Position numbers and translations under genes: made by a program. From Cytophagaceae bacterium (lineage in GTDB: Bacteria; Bacteroidota; Bacteroidia; Flavobacteriales; Flavobacteriaceae), in the NCBI GenBank assembly GCA_002712765.1, contig PAUP01000041.1:1-40662 (forward strand): 40,662 bases of DNA. Reading direction: 5' to 3'. The notes under the pieces are model-generated. The model ran no database searches. It had not been told where the DNA came from and was given only the letters and a program-made list of their open reading frames with translations. Each line of letters starts with the position of its first letter. Position 1 is the stretch's first letter. Positions 27,029 through 35,464 of this stretch are shown here, in pieces.

Positions 27029-27325
27029 TTAGGCTGCCTGATAAAAATTAGCTTCGTTTTCGATGGCCATAAAGAGCTGTTGAACTCGAGCCTCGGTAAA
27101 GCCATAGTAAATGAGTTGCTTTTCTTCGGGTAATTGACCTTGTAGCTCATTTAGAATTATCTCTAGAGACTCCTTCCCTTCTCTGAGTTCACAAAGGTTG
27201 ATGGTTAAGGTATCTTCAAACTTTAATAAGGCTTTAAAGTAGTTTGTCAATTCGAGCAGGTGTTCGCTTCCTACTTTTCCTTTTAAACAGATCACCTTGT
27301 CGATAGTGTTGATTTGTAATGCCAT
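27029..27325 (-). CDS. Small STAS-like protein
   Basis: A 98-residue soluble protein. The order strand (DKVICLKGKV), helix (SEHLLELTNYFKALLKF), strand (TLTINLCEL), helix (ESLEIILNELQG), strand (KQLIYYGF), helix (EARVQQLFMAIE) matches STAS domains, which act as anti-sigma antagonists or regulatory modules. The usual DSSG phosphorylation turn is replaced by a GKES-like turn, so a Ser is nearby but the motif is not standard. It sits between flippase and GT4 on the same strand and may regulate the export machinery. The start is ATG 27325; a palindrome copy lies 71-84 bp upstream. The family assignment is by fold pattern only. Confidence 0.5.
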   Translation of the reverse strand: MALQINTIDKVICLKGKVGSEHLLELTNYFKALLKFEDTLTINLCELREGKESLEIILNELQGQLPEEKQLIYYGFTEARVQQLFMAIENEANFYQAA

Positions 27326-27395
27326 AGTTCATTGTGCTTAGTGTGGTGTTATATCTTGTTGTTGTCATATGTTGACAGTACAAATTTGCATTTTT

Positions 27396-27409
27396 GCTTT
27401 CGCGAAAGC
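27396..27409. repeat. 14-bp palindrome copy 6 (intergenic)
   Basis: The only perfect copy outside a gene. It lies in the 128-bp gap between flippase and STAS-like gene, next to CAAATTTG (27381-27388), a 7/8 match to the -7 element. Confidence 0.95.
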
Positions 27410-27453
27410 GTGTACAATACGATAGATCTACCATTCGTATAGACCAATGGTCA

Positions 27454-28719
27454 TCATCTTTCGATAAAACATTTTTTTGAAGCAGGTAACGACCATCTAA
27501 AATAGATGAGCTGAGCTATTAAGAGCCCACCCATAGCGATAACTTGAGCAAGCACCACTTCGAATAAACTATTGTGAAAGCCTGTTATTAATACCATCTG
27601 CAGAACTCCAAAAATCGCTGTGATCACAATGGGTTTGAATTGATCTAAGGACAAAAAGTAATAAGCAAAAACATTGGCCAAAGCAAAAAATGAAGTAGCC
27701 AGCGCATACCAGCCCAGTAGAGGTGCTATAGCGAGGTAGTCTGACCCAAACAACAGTTGTACTGATAGCGTTGGGCATAAAAAAGTAAAAAGCACTATGA
27801 CCATAGTAAGTATCCCTATATATGTAAGATATTTCATCAATACTGGTACTGCATTATGCCCTTGTTTTCTAAGCTTGACTACCGTAGGTAGCAATAGCAT
27901 AACAAACATCCAGGTTACAAAATACACCACACGACCTATTAATGCTAATGAGGCATAAAGTCCAGCTTTGTACGACGGGAAATAGTATTTGACCAAAAGA
28001 ATATCGCTGTTATTACAAATAATTTGAGTGAGTTCGTAAGATGCTGTGAGCAAAAAAAATTGCAGCACTCTCTTGGTCTCGGCTGTTGTTAGAACAGTTT
28101 TGACAGGAACTTTTGTCCTAAATTTTCTAAAGGGAAACACACCAGCTATAAATGAAATAGCTATTGCACTTGAAACTATTATAGATGAGTTGACATCAAA
28201 CAGTACTAATAGTCCAAAGGTCAATCCTAACCTACAGATCATCTCAAATTGATAGGTAAGGGATAAGGAAACAAACGCTTTTCGCCCTTGCAAATTACCA
28301 CGGTTAGTACTCATTACAAAATACACCGGTATTGCCATTCCAAATATGGTAAACATGGCTGCTGTATCGGTTTGAAACACCAGCTGTAACTCTTTGGCAA
28401 AAACTACGATAGCACTTCCCAATACCATCCCACAAACTGTAGCCTTTTTATAGGCCTTTTTAATAAAGATAGCTTGTTGTGATGGCTCGTATTCGGTGAT
28501 AAATTTGGCCACTGCGAGTTGAAAAGTCATGGCTATAAAAGACAGTACCAACATCAGGGTAATCAATATAGCTGCATCGGCAAAGGCCTTAGGTCCTAAT
28601 ATTCTGCCCAAACCCAAATTATAGAAGTAGTTTCCTGCATTTACAATGAGGGCACTACCCATAAATATTTGCTCTGAAGTTAGCCTGAATTGACGTAATT
28701 GTGATAGGGCAATCATCAT
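27454..28719 (-). CDS. MOP-superfamily polysaccharide flippase (Wzx/PelG-like)
   Basis: A 421-residue integral membrane protein with about 12 predicted helices. It starts with a short cytoplasmic segment and then GSALIVNAGNYFYNLGLGRI, followed by GPKAFADAAILITLMLVLSF, the typical beginning of O-antigen/polysaccharide flippases. The conserved charged turn EYEPSQQAIFIKKAY follows helix 3. It would move lipid-linked saccharides, or help secrete polymer as PelG does. Two adjacent ATGs at 28719 and 28716 can serve as start. A 44-codon ORF ends 3 bp upstream, so the two are probably co-transcribed. Confidence 0.85.
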   Translation of the reverse strand: MMIALSQLRQFRLTSEQIFMGSALIVNAGNYFYNLGLGRILGPKAFADAAILITLMLVLSFIAMTFQLAVAKFITEYEPSQQAIFIKKAYKKATVCGMVLGSAIVVFAKELQLVFQTDTAAMFTIFGMAIPVYFVMSTNRGNLQGRKAFVSLSLTYQFEMICRLGLTFGLLVLFDVNSSIIVSSAIAISFIAGVFPFRKFRTKVPVKTVLTTAETKRVLQFFLLTASYELTQIICNNSDILLVKYYFPSYKAGLYASLALIGRVVYFVTWMFVMLLLPTVVKLRKQGHNAVPVLMKYLTYIGILTMVIVLFTFLCPTLSVQLLFGSDYLAIAPLLGWYALATSFFALANVFAYYFLSLDQFKPIVITAIFGVLQMVLITGFHNSLFEVVLAQVIAMGGLLIAQLIYFRWSLPASKKCFIER

Positions 28720-28722
28720 ATC

Positions 28723-28857
28723 TTAATGTCTATATAATTGAATGACCGGTTTGTCAATTCTTTTGTAAGCGACACTCATATGATCCAGACGATCACTATG
28801 ATTGGCATTGTAAACGATGCGTAATGCTTTTTTGTTATTGATAAGTGTAAGTCCCAT
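28723..28857 (-). CDS. Small ORF of 44 residues upstream of the flippase
   Basis: Starts at the ATG on the complement of 28855-28857 (MGLTLINNKKALRIVYNAN) and ends with DKPVIQLYRH and TAA, 3 bp before the flippase start. Composition is like a real soluble protein (charged, no low complexity) and the spacing fits an operon. No family is recognised. It could be a small regulator or a leader peptide. The main doubt is size. Confidence 0.45.
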   Translation of the reverse strand: MGLTLINNKKALRIVYNANHSDRLDHMSVAYKRIDKPVIQLYRH

Positions 28858-29165
28858 ACTGTTGGATTTTTATTGCGCTACAAATATCATGGCTATTGGA
28901 TGTCACAGGTGGTATAATTCGATGAGTTGAATTTTACTGTAGGTGAATGGTAGGCTATGCTCTTTTAAGGAAAATAAACGCAGCCGTAAAAAATGTAAGC
29001 GTTTCACCCACGTAGTAGGAGCAACTCATACGGTTGTAATCCCGATGACAGGGGTATGCCAAACCCTTCCCTCCTTCAATCGACCAAAAGTGTAGACGAA
29101 CTGCAACTATCCTCAGATTGAATCTGCTTACCCTCCACCTAACTTGCACTTGTAAAATAACAAGG
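28858..29165. other. Divergent intergenic region before the TPR-barrel gene
   Basis: 308 bp with no convincing gene. It holds a perfect inverted repeat CAGATT-G-AATCTG at 29114-29126, about 40 bp before the plus-strand start, and GATATTTG (7/8 of the -7 consensus) on the minus strand towards the 44-codon ORF. Confidence 0.5.
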
Positions 29166-31190
29166 ATGAGAACAGCAATAATTACTATAATAATTTTAAT
29201 GAGTGTCACTCTAAAAGCTCAGGATATGTCTTCTGGATTTGCCTTATTGGAAACTGGAAACTACAAGGCCGCTCAATTCTTTTTTGAAAATATCTTAAAA
29301 GATCATCCAGAAAATAAAACAGCCCGACTTTGTTATGGACGCGCCGTAGGTCTTAATGGGAATAGCAAAGAGGCAAAATCTTTATTTACAGCGCTTAAGA
29401 CAGCATATCCCAACGACTTTGAGGTAGGTTTGAATTATGCAGAAGCATTGCTTTGGGATCAAGACTACAGCAGTGCCAAAATGGCCTACCAAGAACTCCT
29501 TGTTCAAGACAGTACGAACTTTTCTGCCTTGCTAGGCTATGCCAATACGTTGTCCAATCTCAAAGAGTACGACTTGGCCATCAACTATGTAACCCGCGCA
29601 CTAAAAGTAAAGCCTGCCAATGCCAATGCCATGACCTCAAAAAAATTCATGTTTTTAGGAAAAGCGTCGCAATTGGCTTCAAAAGAAGATTATGACCCAG
29701 CCATTAAATTATTGCGCTCACTACTACTCACAACCCCCTCTGATCAAGACCTAAAAGCTGCATTGGCAAACATATACATCGCCCAAAAAGACTTCTCAAA
29801 AGCGAGAGAAACCTTTAGCACACTCACAGATAGTCTAAATTCTTTTGTGGGCTTATCACTCGTTGCCCATCTTCAAAAAAACGATAGCCAGGCACTAAAT
29901 TTTGCAGAGAAAGGGCTCGCTTTCGCGAAAGCTGACACGACCCAATACCTCTTGGCACAAGAACGATATATACAAGCCCTAATCTGGAAGGGAAAGTATC
30001 GTCAAGCGCAAAAGGCTATTGCTGCGCTCTCAGAAGTATTTCCAGATAATTCTAGAATTGCCGCGCTAAAAGCTACCCTAGGCATGTATACGGGTAGGTT
30101 TACCAAGAGTATCGCCGTCTATCAATCGATACTCAAACAAGACAGTACTTCTTTTGACGGAAACCTAGGGATTGCCAATGCCTATAGGGCTCAAGGCAAT
30201 CTCAAACTCGCAAAGGCCTACGCCCGTAAAACACTTGTGTTTTACCCCAATCAAAAAGATGCAAAAAGTTTGCTTCAAACGCTAAATAAAGAAATGGCTC
30301 CTGTGATAGAAACCCTGGGAGCATTTACCTCTGACAACGGAGACAATCAAGCCTATAGTTCAGGGTTACGAGCACATATTTCAATTTCAGATCGTTTTAA
30401 ATCGAGTTTCTCGTATCAGTATCGCACTACAGAAAACAAAACGACAAACACCATGGCTTATAACACCTCAGCCAGTCTTGGTGCACAATACCGCCTGGTT
30501 AACAATACTTGGGTTGCTGGCAATCTCGGTTTTATTAAAGCAAATGCAGTAAGTAACGATTATACCGATCTCAATGGATCTTTATTTGTCAAATCCAGAC
30601 CGCTACCCCTACAATATCTCGAGCTGGGTTACAGCCGCAGCTTACAAGATTTTAATGCAGCCCTGGTAGACAAAAAGATCTTTATGAATAATTACACCCT
30701 CAATTACAATATGGGCACCAATATTAACTTGGGATGGTATACAGGGCTAATGCACACCCAACAAACCGATGGTAATACACGTAATTTGCTGTTTAGCTCT
30801 TTGTATTACACCTTTACCAAAAGCCCTGGGCTTAAAGGTGGAATCAATTTTCAATACCTCAGTTTTAAAAACCAAGTCCCTACGCTTTACTTTAGCCCTT
30901 CGCGCTATCGTGCTACAGAAGTTTTTTTGGATCTCACTGGCCAGACAGGATCTTGGTCATACAGTGCCAATGCCGCGGCAGGTCTCCAGATGGTAGAACG
31001 CGAAAAAGCGACCACCCTATTTAGATTAGAGGCCAAAGTACACTGCGCCATCTCTGAGCGCTTTGTATTAGGCGGCTATGGCAAATACAGTAATATTGCC
31101 TCTGCTACTGCTGTTGGCTTTGAATTTATGGAGGTAGGTTTAACCTTGAGGTGGCAGCTAAAGAAAACAGCCTTATTTTCATTAGATTAG
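29166..31190 (+). CDS. TPR protein with C-terminal outer-membrane beta-barrel (YaiO/PgaA/BcsC-like)
   Basis: From the ATG at 29166 (preceded by AAGG) the protein has 674 residues; a TTG frame 48 nt upstream would spoil the signal peptide. A signal peptide (ILMSVTLKAQ) is followed by about ten TPR units at residues 20-375 (for example GNYKAAQFFFENILKDHPEN and YPNDFEVGLNYAEALLWDQD). From about 390 to the end, alternating amphipathic strands with many Tyr/Asn resemble the YaiO-type barrel. The combination of periplasmic TPR plus barrel is the exporter design of BcsC, PgaA and PelB. It probably exports or binds the polymer made by the neighbouring genes. The palindrome encodes AFAKA in a TPR linker. 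No obvious terminator follows. Confidence 0.78.
   Translation: MRTAIITIIILMSVTLKAQDMSSGFALLETGNYKAAQFFFENILKDHPENKTARLCYGRAVGLNGNSKEAKSLFTALKTAYPNDFEVGLNYAEALLWDQDYSSAKMAYQELLVQDSTNFSALLGYANTLSNLKEYDLAINYVTRALKVKPANANAMTSKKFMFLGKASQLASKEDYDPAIKLLRSLLLTTPSDQDLKAALANIYIAQKDFSKARETFSTLTDSLNSFVGLSLVAHLQKNDSQALNFAEKGLAFAKADTTQYLLAQERYIQALIWKGKYRQAQKAIAALSEVFPDNSRIAALKATLGMYTGRFTKSIAVYQSILKQDSTSFDGNLGIANAYRAQGNLKLAKAYARKTLVFYPNQKDAKSLLQTLNKEMAPVIETLGAFTSDNGDNQAYSSGLRAHISISDRFKSSFSYQYRTTENKTTNTMAYNTSASLGAQYRLVNNTWVAGNLGFIKANAVSNDYTDLNGSLFVKSRPLPLQYLELGYSRSLQDFNAALVDKKIFMNNYTLNYNMGTNINLGWYTGLMHTQQTDGNTRNLLFSSLYYTFTKSPGLKGGINFQYLSFKNQVPTLYFSPSRYRATEVFLDLTGQTGSWSYSANAAAGLQMVEREKATTLFRLEAKVHCAISERFVLGGYGKYSNIASATAVGFEFMEVGLTLRWQLKKTALFSLD
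29919..29932. repeat. 14-bp palindrome copy 7
   Basis: Perfect GCTTTCGCGAAAGC in the TPR region of the exporter-like gene, read Ala-Phe-Ala-Lys-Ala. Confidence 0.95.
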
Positions 31191-31622
31191 GTAAACCTGT
31201 ACTAGGTGCTACCTGTTGAAAAGCCTCTTAAAAAGGGGCAACCCTTAATTATCAGTGTTTCTAAATTCCGGACAACTGCCTGGCCTGACGTTGTAGATAG
31301 ACTAATCATCTTCTCATGATGTTTACCTTGAAAAATAAGCCTGTAGTATGAATCTATCGGCAGGCGCTATAGCATAGGTATAATATTGCGTTTACCCTCT
31401 CATTCTCAGTTAATCCTTACCGTATCATATCGGATAAGTTCTTAAGAACATAGATCTGCGATCACGGTAGGTATAATCGCTCTAAGTTGATACTTGATTA
31501 GGGCACTTCCCTATTTCAAGCCATGTCAAAACCTCAGTGGAGTCATGATTGCTTCAAAAACGTACAACACAATAAAACCGAGTACTTTTGAATAAACCAA
31601 CTTGAATCGATTCTTGGGGCTG

Positions 31623-31802
31623 CTATTTAAAAGAAATGACGGCCTTTTTCTTTCGCTTCAAAACCAAGACTGGCAGCTTGTATTTCGTTTTATTGACAAT
31701 ACTGAGAAGATTAGCAGCTTTTATTTTGCCTAGCCTTTGGCTGGTAAGGATGTACTCGTCGTAAATGATTTGTAGCGTAGTCCTTATTGGGTCAGAATAA
31801 TA
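31623..31802 (-). pseudogene. Possible remnant of a gene (no start codon)
   Basis: About 59 codons with protein-like composition, including IYDEYILTSQRLGKIKAANL and LPVLVLKRKKKAVISFK, but no ATG/GTG start and stops in all frames just upstream. I do not recognise the family. Another short open piece (LISRDFAIRLIV ... NNIILTQ) precedes it in a different frame, as a frameshifted gene would show. Confidence 0.2.
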
Positions 31803-31917
31803 TTATTTTCTATAGCCGTCATTGCTACATTCAAGGCGGCTTTTTTAAGATCTATTACAATAAAAACGCATGACACAATCAATCGGATGGCAAAATCTCT
31901 TGATATAAGTCTATTTT

Positions 31918-31949
31918 AAAAAAAAGCCACCACCGCTTAGGGTGATGGC
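31918..31949 (-). terminator. Terminator of the large T9SS protein gene
   Basis: On the minus strand GCCATCACC pairs with GGTGGTGGC around a six-base loop (one G-U pair) and is followed by eight T. It lies 25 bp after the stop codon. Confidence 0.88.
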
Positions 31950-31973
31950 CAACCATCATTATCAAAGAAATCA

Positions 31974-34571
31974 TTACTTTGATATAAAAAACTTGCCGCT
32001 ATAGCGTGTACCCTTTGAGGCTTCTATGGTATATAGGTATAATCCGCTCTGAACATTGGGAGCCTGATAAGGTAACGATTTTCCATCGGCTGTAGCGACA
32101 ACCTCTTGTACATCAACAACGCGACCTTGAAGATCAAAAACCGTTATTTGAGCCCTAGTGATAGCCGTAGGTAACCTAATAGTAGTTTGAAGAACAAAAG
32201 GGTTAGGATAATTACGTAGAATCACCGCGGTATCGTCTGTAGGGGCACTTGCGACATCTTGGATTGAAGAGAATCTCAAATCTTCTATAGCAACCTCCTT
32301 TTCTTCTATAGTACCATTGGTAGCATAAAGGGTAAACACCACCGAAACGAGATCATCTAATTCAAGTATCGTTTCTAATGGGCTTTTAAATTGCGTCAAG
32401 GGCAAACTTACTTCCTGGCCATCTCTAGTTAATGCAAGCCTGGTCTTAAACTGATCCTCCCACTGAGAAATACTCTTTTTAATGAGCGTGATTTCCATAG
32501 TGCCTAAACCTTTGGCATTAAAGCGTAACGCATTAAATTGGCTCACATCCACGGCTTGAAAACGAGGCGTCAAAGCTCTGTAAATTCCTATGGCAGTACT
32601 TGTACTACCCTTTAAGGCGATATTTCGTTCTAAGGGCAAGCTATTGTTCTCAAAATTTGTAGTATTAGCACTTACTTCAAATCGATTAATGGTGGTGTTG
32701 GGCTGAGCATCATCTACACCCCAAGGGCCATCAGACAGAAATAAGTCATCAGGTGTTTGTATGCCATCACCAATTCTGAATCCAATATCAAATAATCGAG
32801 ATGTAGGTATTGTAATTTCTGAGATATAGTCTGGGGCTATAGGTAGTAGTCGAGAAATAGTTTGTGTTTCGCTTGTCTCTGTGGTTCTAATTCCTGCATC
32901 TAAAGTAAGATTTTGGGTCGCATTGGTGTTGACTATTTCCAAATACAAGGCGCCATTTTTATAGTTGCCCTTCTTGACAAAAACCGGAGGTGGACTAGAT
33001 AAATTGTAACCAGAAATTGGTTTTTGCACTTCTAATAGTGCTACAACACTTTCTCCCAAGCGATGCAAATCATCTATAGAATTGGCCCATATTTGAAAAT
33101 TATAAAAGCTGGTCTCTGCCTGATACTTATCCAAGTTCCAATGACTCTCTACACCAAATGAGGATCCGTTATTGGTTACTTTTGCCGACAGGCTAAGTAC
33201 AAATTCTACACTCCCATCTGTGTTTTTGATCAAGGATTTGATAAAGGTTTGTCCATTAATATCTATGGTTGACACCGATAGTAATGCAGCACCTAATAAT
33301 CTGTCGCAAATGTATTTGGTATGTTCATAAACTCCATGGTCTGTTTTAAGAGCTAATATGCTTGCTACGGCCAACTCGTCTCGTATGTAATCAACAGCAA
33401 AGACTTGGGTAGCATTAGTAATTGCGATAAGGTCTATAGGAGTTGACTCTACTACATAATCTTCGTCTATTTCGTCCAATGGGATGAAATCTTGAAGATG
33501 TATGCTAGAAGATTTGTTTGCATAGGACGACCCTTTTTCTATCAAAGGTGCTAAATCACGTTCAAAACTATAATTGTTCTTTGCGCGATTGTAATTGCGT
33601 TGAGCGATAGCCGAAGACAGCCTGTTATTACTCTCCAAACCGCCTTGATCACCAGAAGATGCTTGAGGGTCTATGGTATCACAACTGCCATAACCAGAAC
33701 ACGATGGGTCCTGGCAATCTATAAGACCATCGCCATCATCGTCTATACCGTTATCACAAATTTCTTGAGGTACTGGTGCTGTAGGACAACGTGCTCCGTC
33801 ATTACTCGCACTTGAAGGACCAAAGGCAAAGAGATTAGAGTCTATCGCAGACGATCCAGTCAAAGCCTGTACACTTTGAATGACATAAATAGTCCCTGTT
33901 TGATTAGCAGAGACGTAAAATCGTCCAGAAGCATCAAAATATACCGCACCATAGGTATAGTTGAGCCCCGATAAAATGGGCACTTCTCCCAAGGTAGTTA
34001 CTTCACCGTTTAACGGGTTGATACGATATAAGATGTTGGAGTTTTTCGCTACAGCATACAATTGATTGTCTACCGCATTAAAGGCCCAGTCATGAATATT
34101 AATGCTTTGAGAAAGACTCGCTGTCTCGATCAATTCGAGATAGGTAGCTGATGATGGATCTACATCTACGATATAGTAAGTAGCCCCGCCCGCTTTCACA
34201 TAATACTGGCCAGCTGTATTGATATCACCCACATAGCGATTGCCAGAAGGAAGCGCATCAATGGTATAGGTGGTGGTCGTAAAATTTTTTCCTATACGTA
34301 CGATTGATCTTGATGGAGACGACAAACTACCCCATATAAATCCATCTGCAGGATTATACGCCGCTGCATTTATATTACCACTAGTTATGTTTGAAGCGGC
34401 CAGTATAGCATTACCCGATGCAAGATCGATGGCATATACATCATTGTATTGAAAGAGGTAGGCGCTGTAGTCGCAATTAAAGGGTACATCTTGAGCCTTG
34501 CTTTTTATAGGTATTAGGATAAAAAGAAGTGCAAAAATTGATAGCCTTACTGTATTGTTTTTTAGTTTCAT
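31974..34571 (-). CDS. Large T9SS cargo protein with N-terminal propeller-like domain
   Basis: From the ATG at 34571 the protein has 865 residues; a TTG 30 nt upstream is inside a promoter-like inverted repeat and is rejected. The signal peptide ends in IPIKSKAQ. Residues 28-265 have repeated strands like a beta-propeller (YAIDLASGNA, YRINPLNGEVTTLGEV). Residues about 270-297 hold the Cys/Asp-rich CDNGIDDDGDGLIDCQDPSC motif frequent in Bacteroidota surface proteins. A long middle part ends in a carbohydrate-binding-like jelly roll (about 640-780). Residues 782-865 are a type A sorting domain (LRNYPNPFVLQTTIRL ... GLYLYTIEASKG). The gene follows the LytTR regulator on the same strand after 128 bp, so it may be a target of it. 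Function unknown. Confidence 0.85.
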   Translation of the reverse strand: MKLKNNTVRLSIFALLFILIPIKSKAQDVPFNCDYSAYLFQYNDVYAIDLASGNAILAASNITSGNINAAAYNPADGFIWGSLSSPSRSIVRIGKNFTTTTYTIDALPSGNRYVGDINTAGQYYVKAGGATYYIVDVDPSSATYLELIETASLSQSINIHDWAFNAVDNQLYAVAKNSNILYRINPLNGEVTTLGEVPILSGLNYTYGAVYFDASGRFYVSANQTGTIYVIQSVQALTGSSAIDSNLFAFGPSSASNDGARCPTAPVPQEICDNGIDDDGDGLIDCQDPSCSGYGSCDTIDPQASSGDQGGLESNNRLSSAIAQRNYNRAKNNYSFERDLAPLIEKGSSYANKSSSIHLQDFIPLDEIDEDYVVESTPIDLIAITNATQVFAVDYIRDELAVASILALKTDHGVYEHTKYICDRLLGAALLSVSTIDINGQTFIKSLIKNTDGSVEFVLSLSAKVTNNGSSFGVESHWNLDKYQAETSFYNFQIWANSIDDLHRLGESVVALLEVQKPISGYNLSSPPPVFVKKGNYKNGALYLEIVNTNATQNLTLDAGIRTTETSETQTISRLLPIAPDYISEITIPTSRLFDIGFRIGDGIQTPDDLFLSDGPWGVDDAQPNTTINRFEVSANTTNFENNSLPLERNIALKGSTSTAIGIYRALTPRFQAVDVSQFNALRFNAKGLGTMEITLIKKSISQWEDQFKTRLALTRDGQEVSLPLTQFKSPLETILELDDLVSVVFTLYATNGTIEEKEVAIEDLRFSSIQDVASAPTDDTAVILRNYPNPFVLQTTIRLPTAITRAQITVFDLQGRVVDVQEVVATADGKSLPYQAPNVQSGLYLYTIEASKGTRYSGKFFISK

Positions 34572-34606
34572 GTCGCTTATATGTACGTTATATAGCGACA
34601 AATTTA
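34571..34606 (-). promoter_or_regulatory. -7 element and inverted repeat at the start of the T9SS protein gene
   Basis: On the minus strand TAAATTTG (34599-34606) matches TAnnTTTG. Directly after it TGTCGCT (34594-34600) and AGCGACA (34571-34577) form a 7-bp inverted repeat whose last base is the first base of the start codon. It could be an operator or an mRNA hairpin that hides the start. Confidence 0.5.
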
Positions 34607-34699
34607 GCCCGATCTCTGGCTCCCCTTAAGACATTTCGATTTTTGCCGTATTCTACCAGATAGGTGGTACTAAAGTATAGACCAATGGGAAGTGCTTGG

Positions 34700-35425
34700 T
34701 TATAAAAGATTCAACCGTTTCATCAATTCAGGTCTATTAGATCTACTTATCGGAATGACATCACGCGCTATAAGGACACTGTTATCTTCAATATCTATGA
34801 TCTTTTTAAAATTGATGATAAAGGATCGATGTACTTTGAGAAAAGAACTTTCTGGCAGTTTTTCTTCAATTTTTTTTAAGGTAGAGTGCACCGTGTAATT
34901 TTTATCTTCAGTTTTAATAAGGATATAGTCTCCTTTTGCCTCAATGAGATAAATTTTGCTGAATTCTATTTTGATCAGTCTACGATCAATATTGACATAC
35001 AGCTCCTTCTCTGAGGGAGACGGGGCTGGTGTTGCCAGATCAGCATTCGATGCAGTTATTGAAGCCGTCTTTGCCTTAAAACTCTTAACCTTTTCGGCCG
35101 CTTTAATAAAACGGGGTAGGGTGATAGGTTTGACCAAATAATCTACGATACAATCGTATTCAAAAGCTTCGATAGCAAAGTTGCGATCTGAGGTAGTCAA
35201 GACAATCTTAGGCGGGTTTTTTAAGGTATCGATAAAGTCAAAACCTGTAAAATCAGGCATATGAATATCCAAGAAAATGACATCCACTTTATTCTTGTTG
35301 AGGTACTTTATCGCTTGGAGCGCATTGGGAAACTCATCTACTACCCGCAAGCCATCTACTTGTTCACAAAGGTGAGCAACAATAGCTCGTGCAGCGGCTT
35401 CATCATCTACGATAATACAATTCAC
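34700..35425 (-). CDS. LytTR-type response regulator
   Basis: A 241-residue two-domain regulator. The receiver domain has the acidic pair in IIVDDEA (D7, D8), phospho-acceptor D53 in IFLDIHMPD, the Thr/Ser switch in LTTSD near 78 and K99 in DYLVKPIT. A linker of about 30 residues leads to a LytTR DNA-binding domain (about 138-241: IYLIEAKGDYILIKT, STLKKIEEKLPE, LKVHRSFIINFKKI). This domain binds direct repeats in promoters. It is the last gene of the NO-sensing/phosphorelay operon and is the likely output. Phosphate would arrive from the Hpt protein encoded 39 bp upstream. Confidence 0.94.
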   Translation of the reverse strand: MNCIIVDDEAAARAIVAHLCEQVDGLRVVDEFPNALQAIKYLNKNKVDVIFLDIHMPDFTGFDFIDTLKNPPKIVLTTSDRNFAIEAFEYDCIVDYLVKPITLPRFIKAAEKVKSFKAKTASITASNADLATPAPSPSEKELYVNIDRRLIKIEFSKIYLIEAKGDYILIKTEDKNYTVHSTLKKIEEKLPESSFLKVHRSFIINFKKIIDIEDNSVLIARDVIPISRSNRPELMKRLNLL

Positions 35426-35464
35426 AATTTGAGGTCTTTTAAATAAACATTAGCAATTTACGTA

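Larger units (their letters stand above)
31191..31973. other. 783-bp gene-free stretch, possibly decayed
   Basis: No intact gene on either strand. A perfect 12-bp palindrome GTTCTTAAGAAC lies at 31438-31449. On the minus strand, 31623-31802 is open for 60 codons without a start codon (inside it DPIRTTLQIIYDEYILTSQR and a Lys-rich end), and after one TAG the same frame stays open for about 22 more codons. This could be a gene remnant or chance. Confidence 0.5.

Noticed and set aside
28955-29209. 84-codon minus-strand frame across the start of the TPR-barrel gene
   Set aside because: It is antisense to the signal peptide region, its hydrophobic start mirrors the sense signal peptide, and it lacks any family resemblance.
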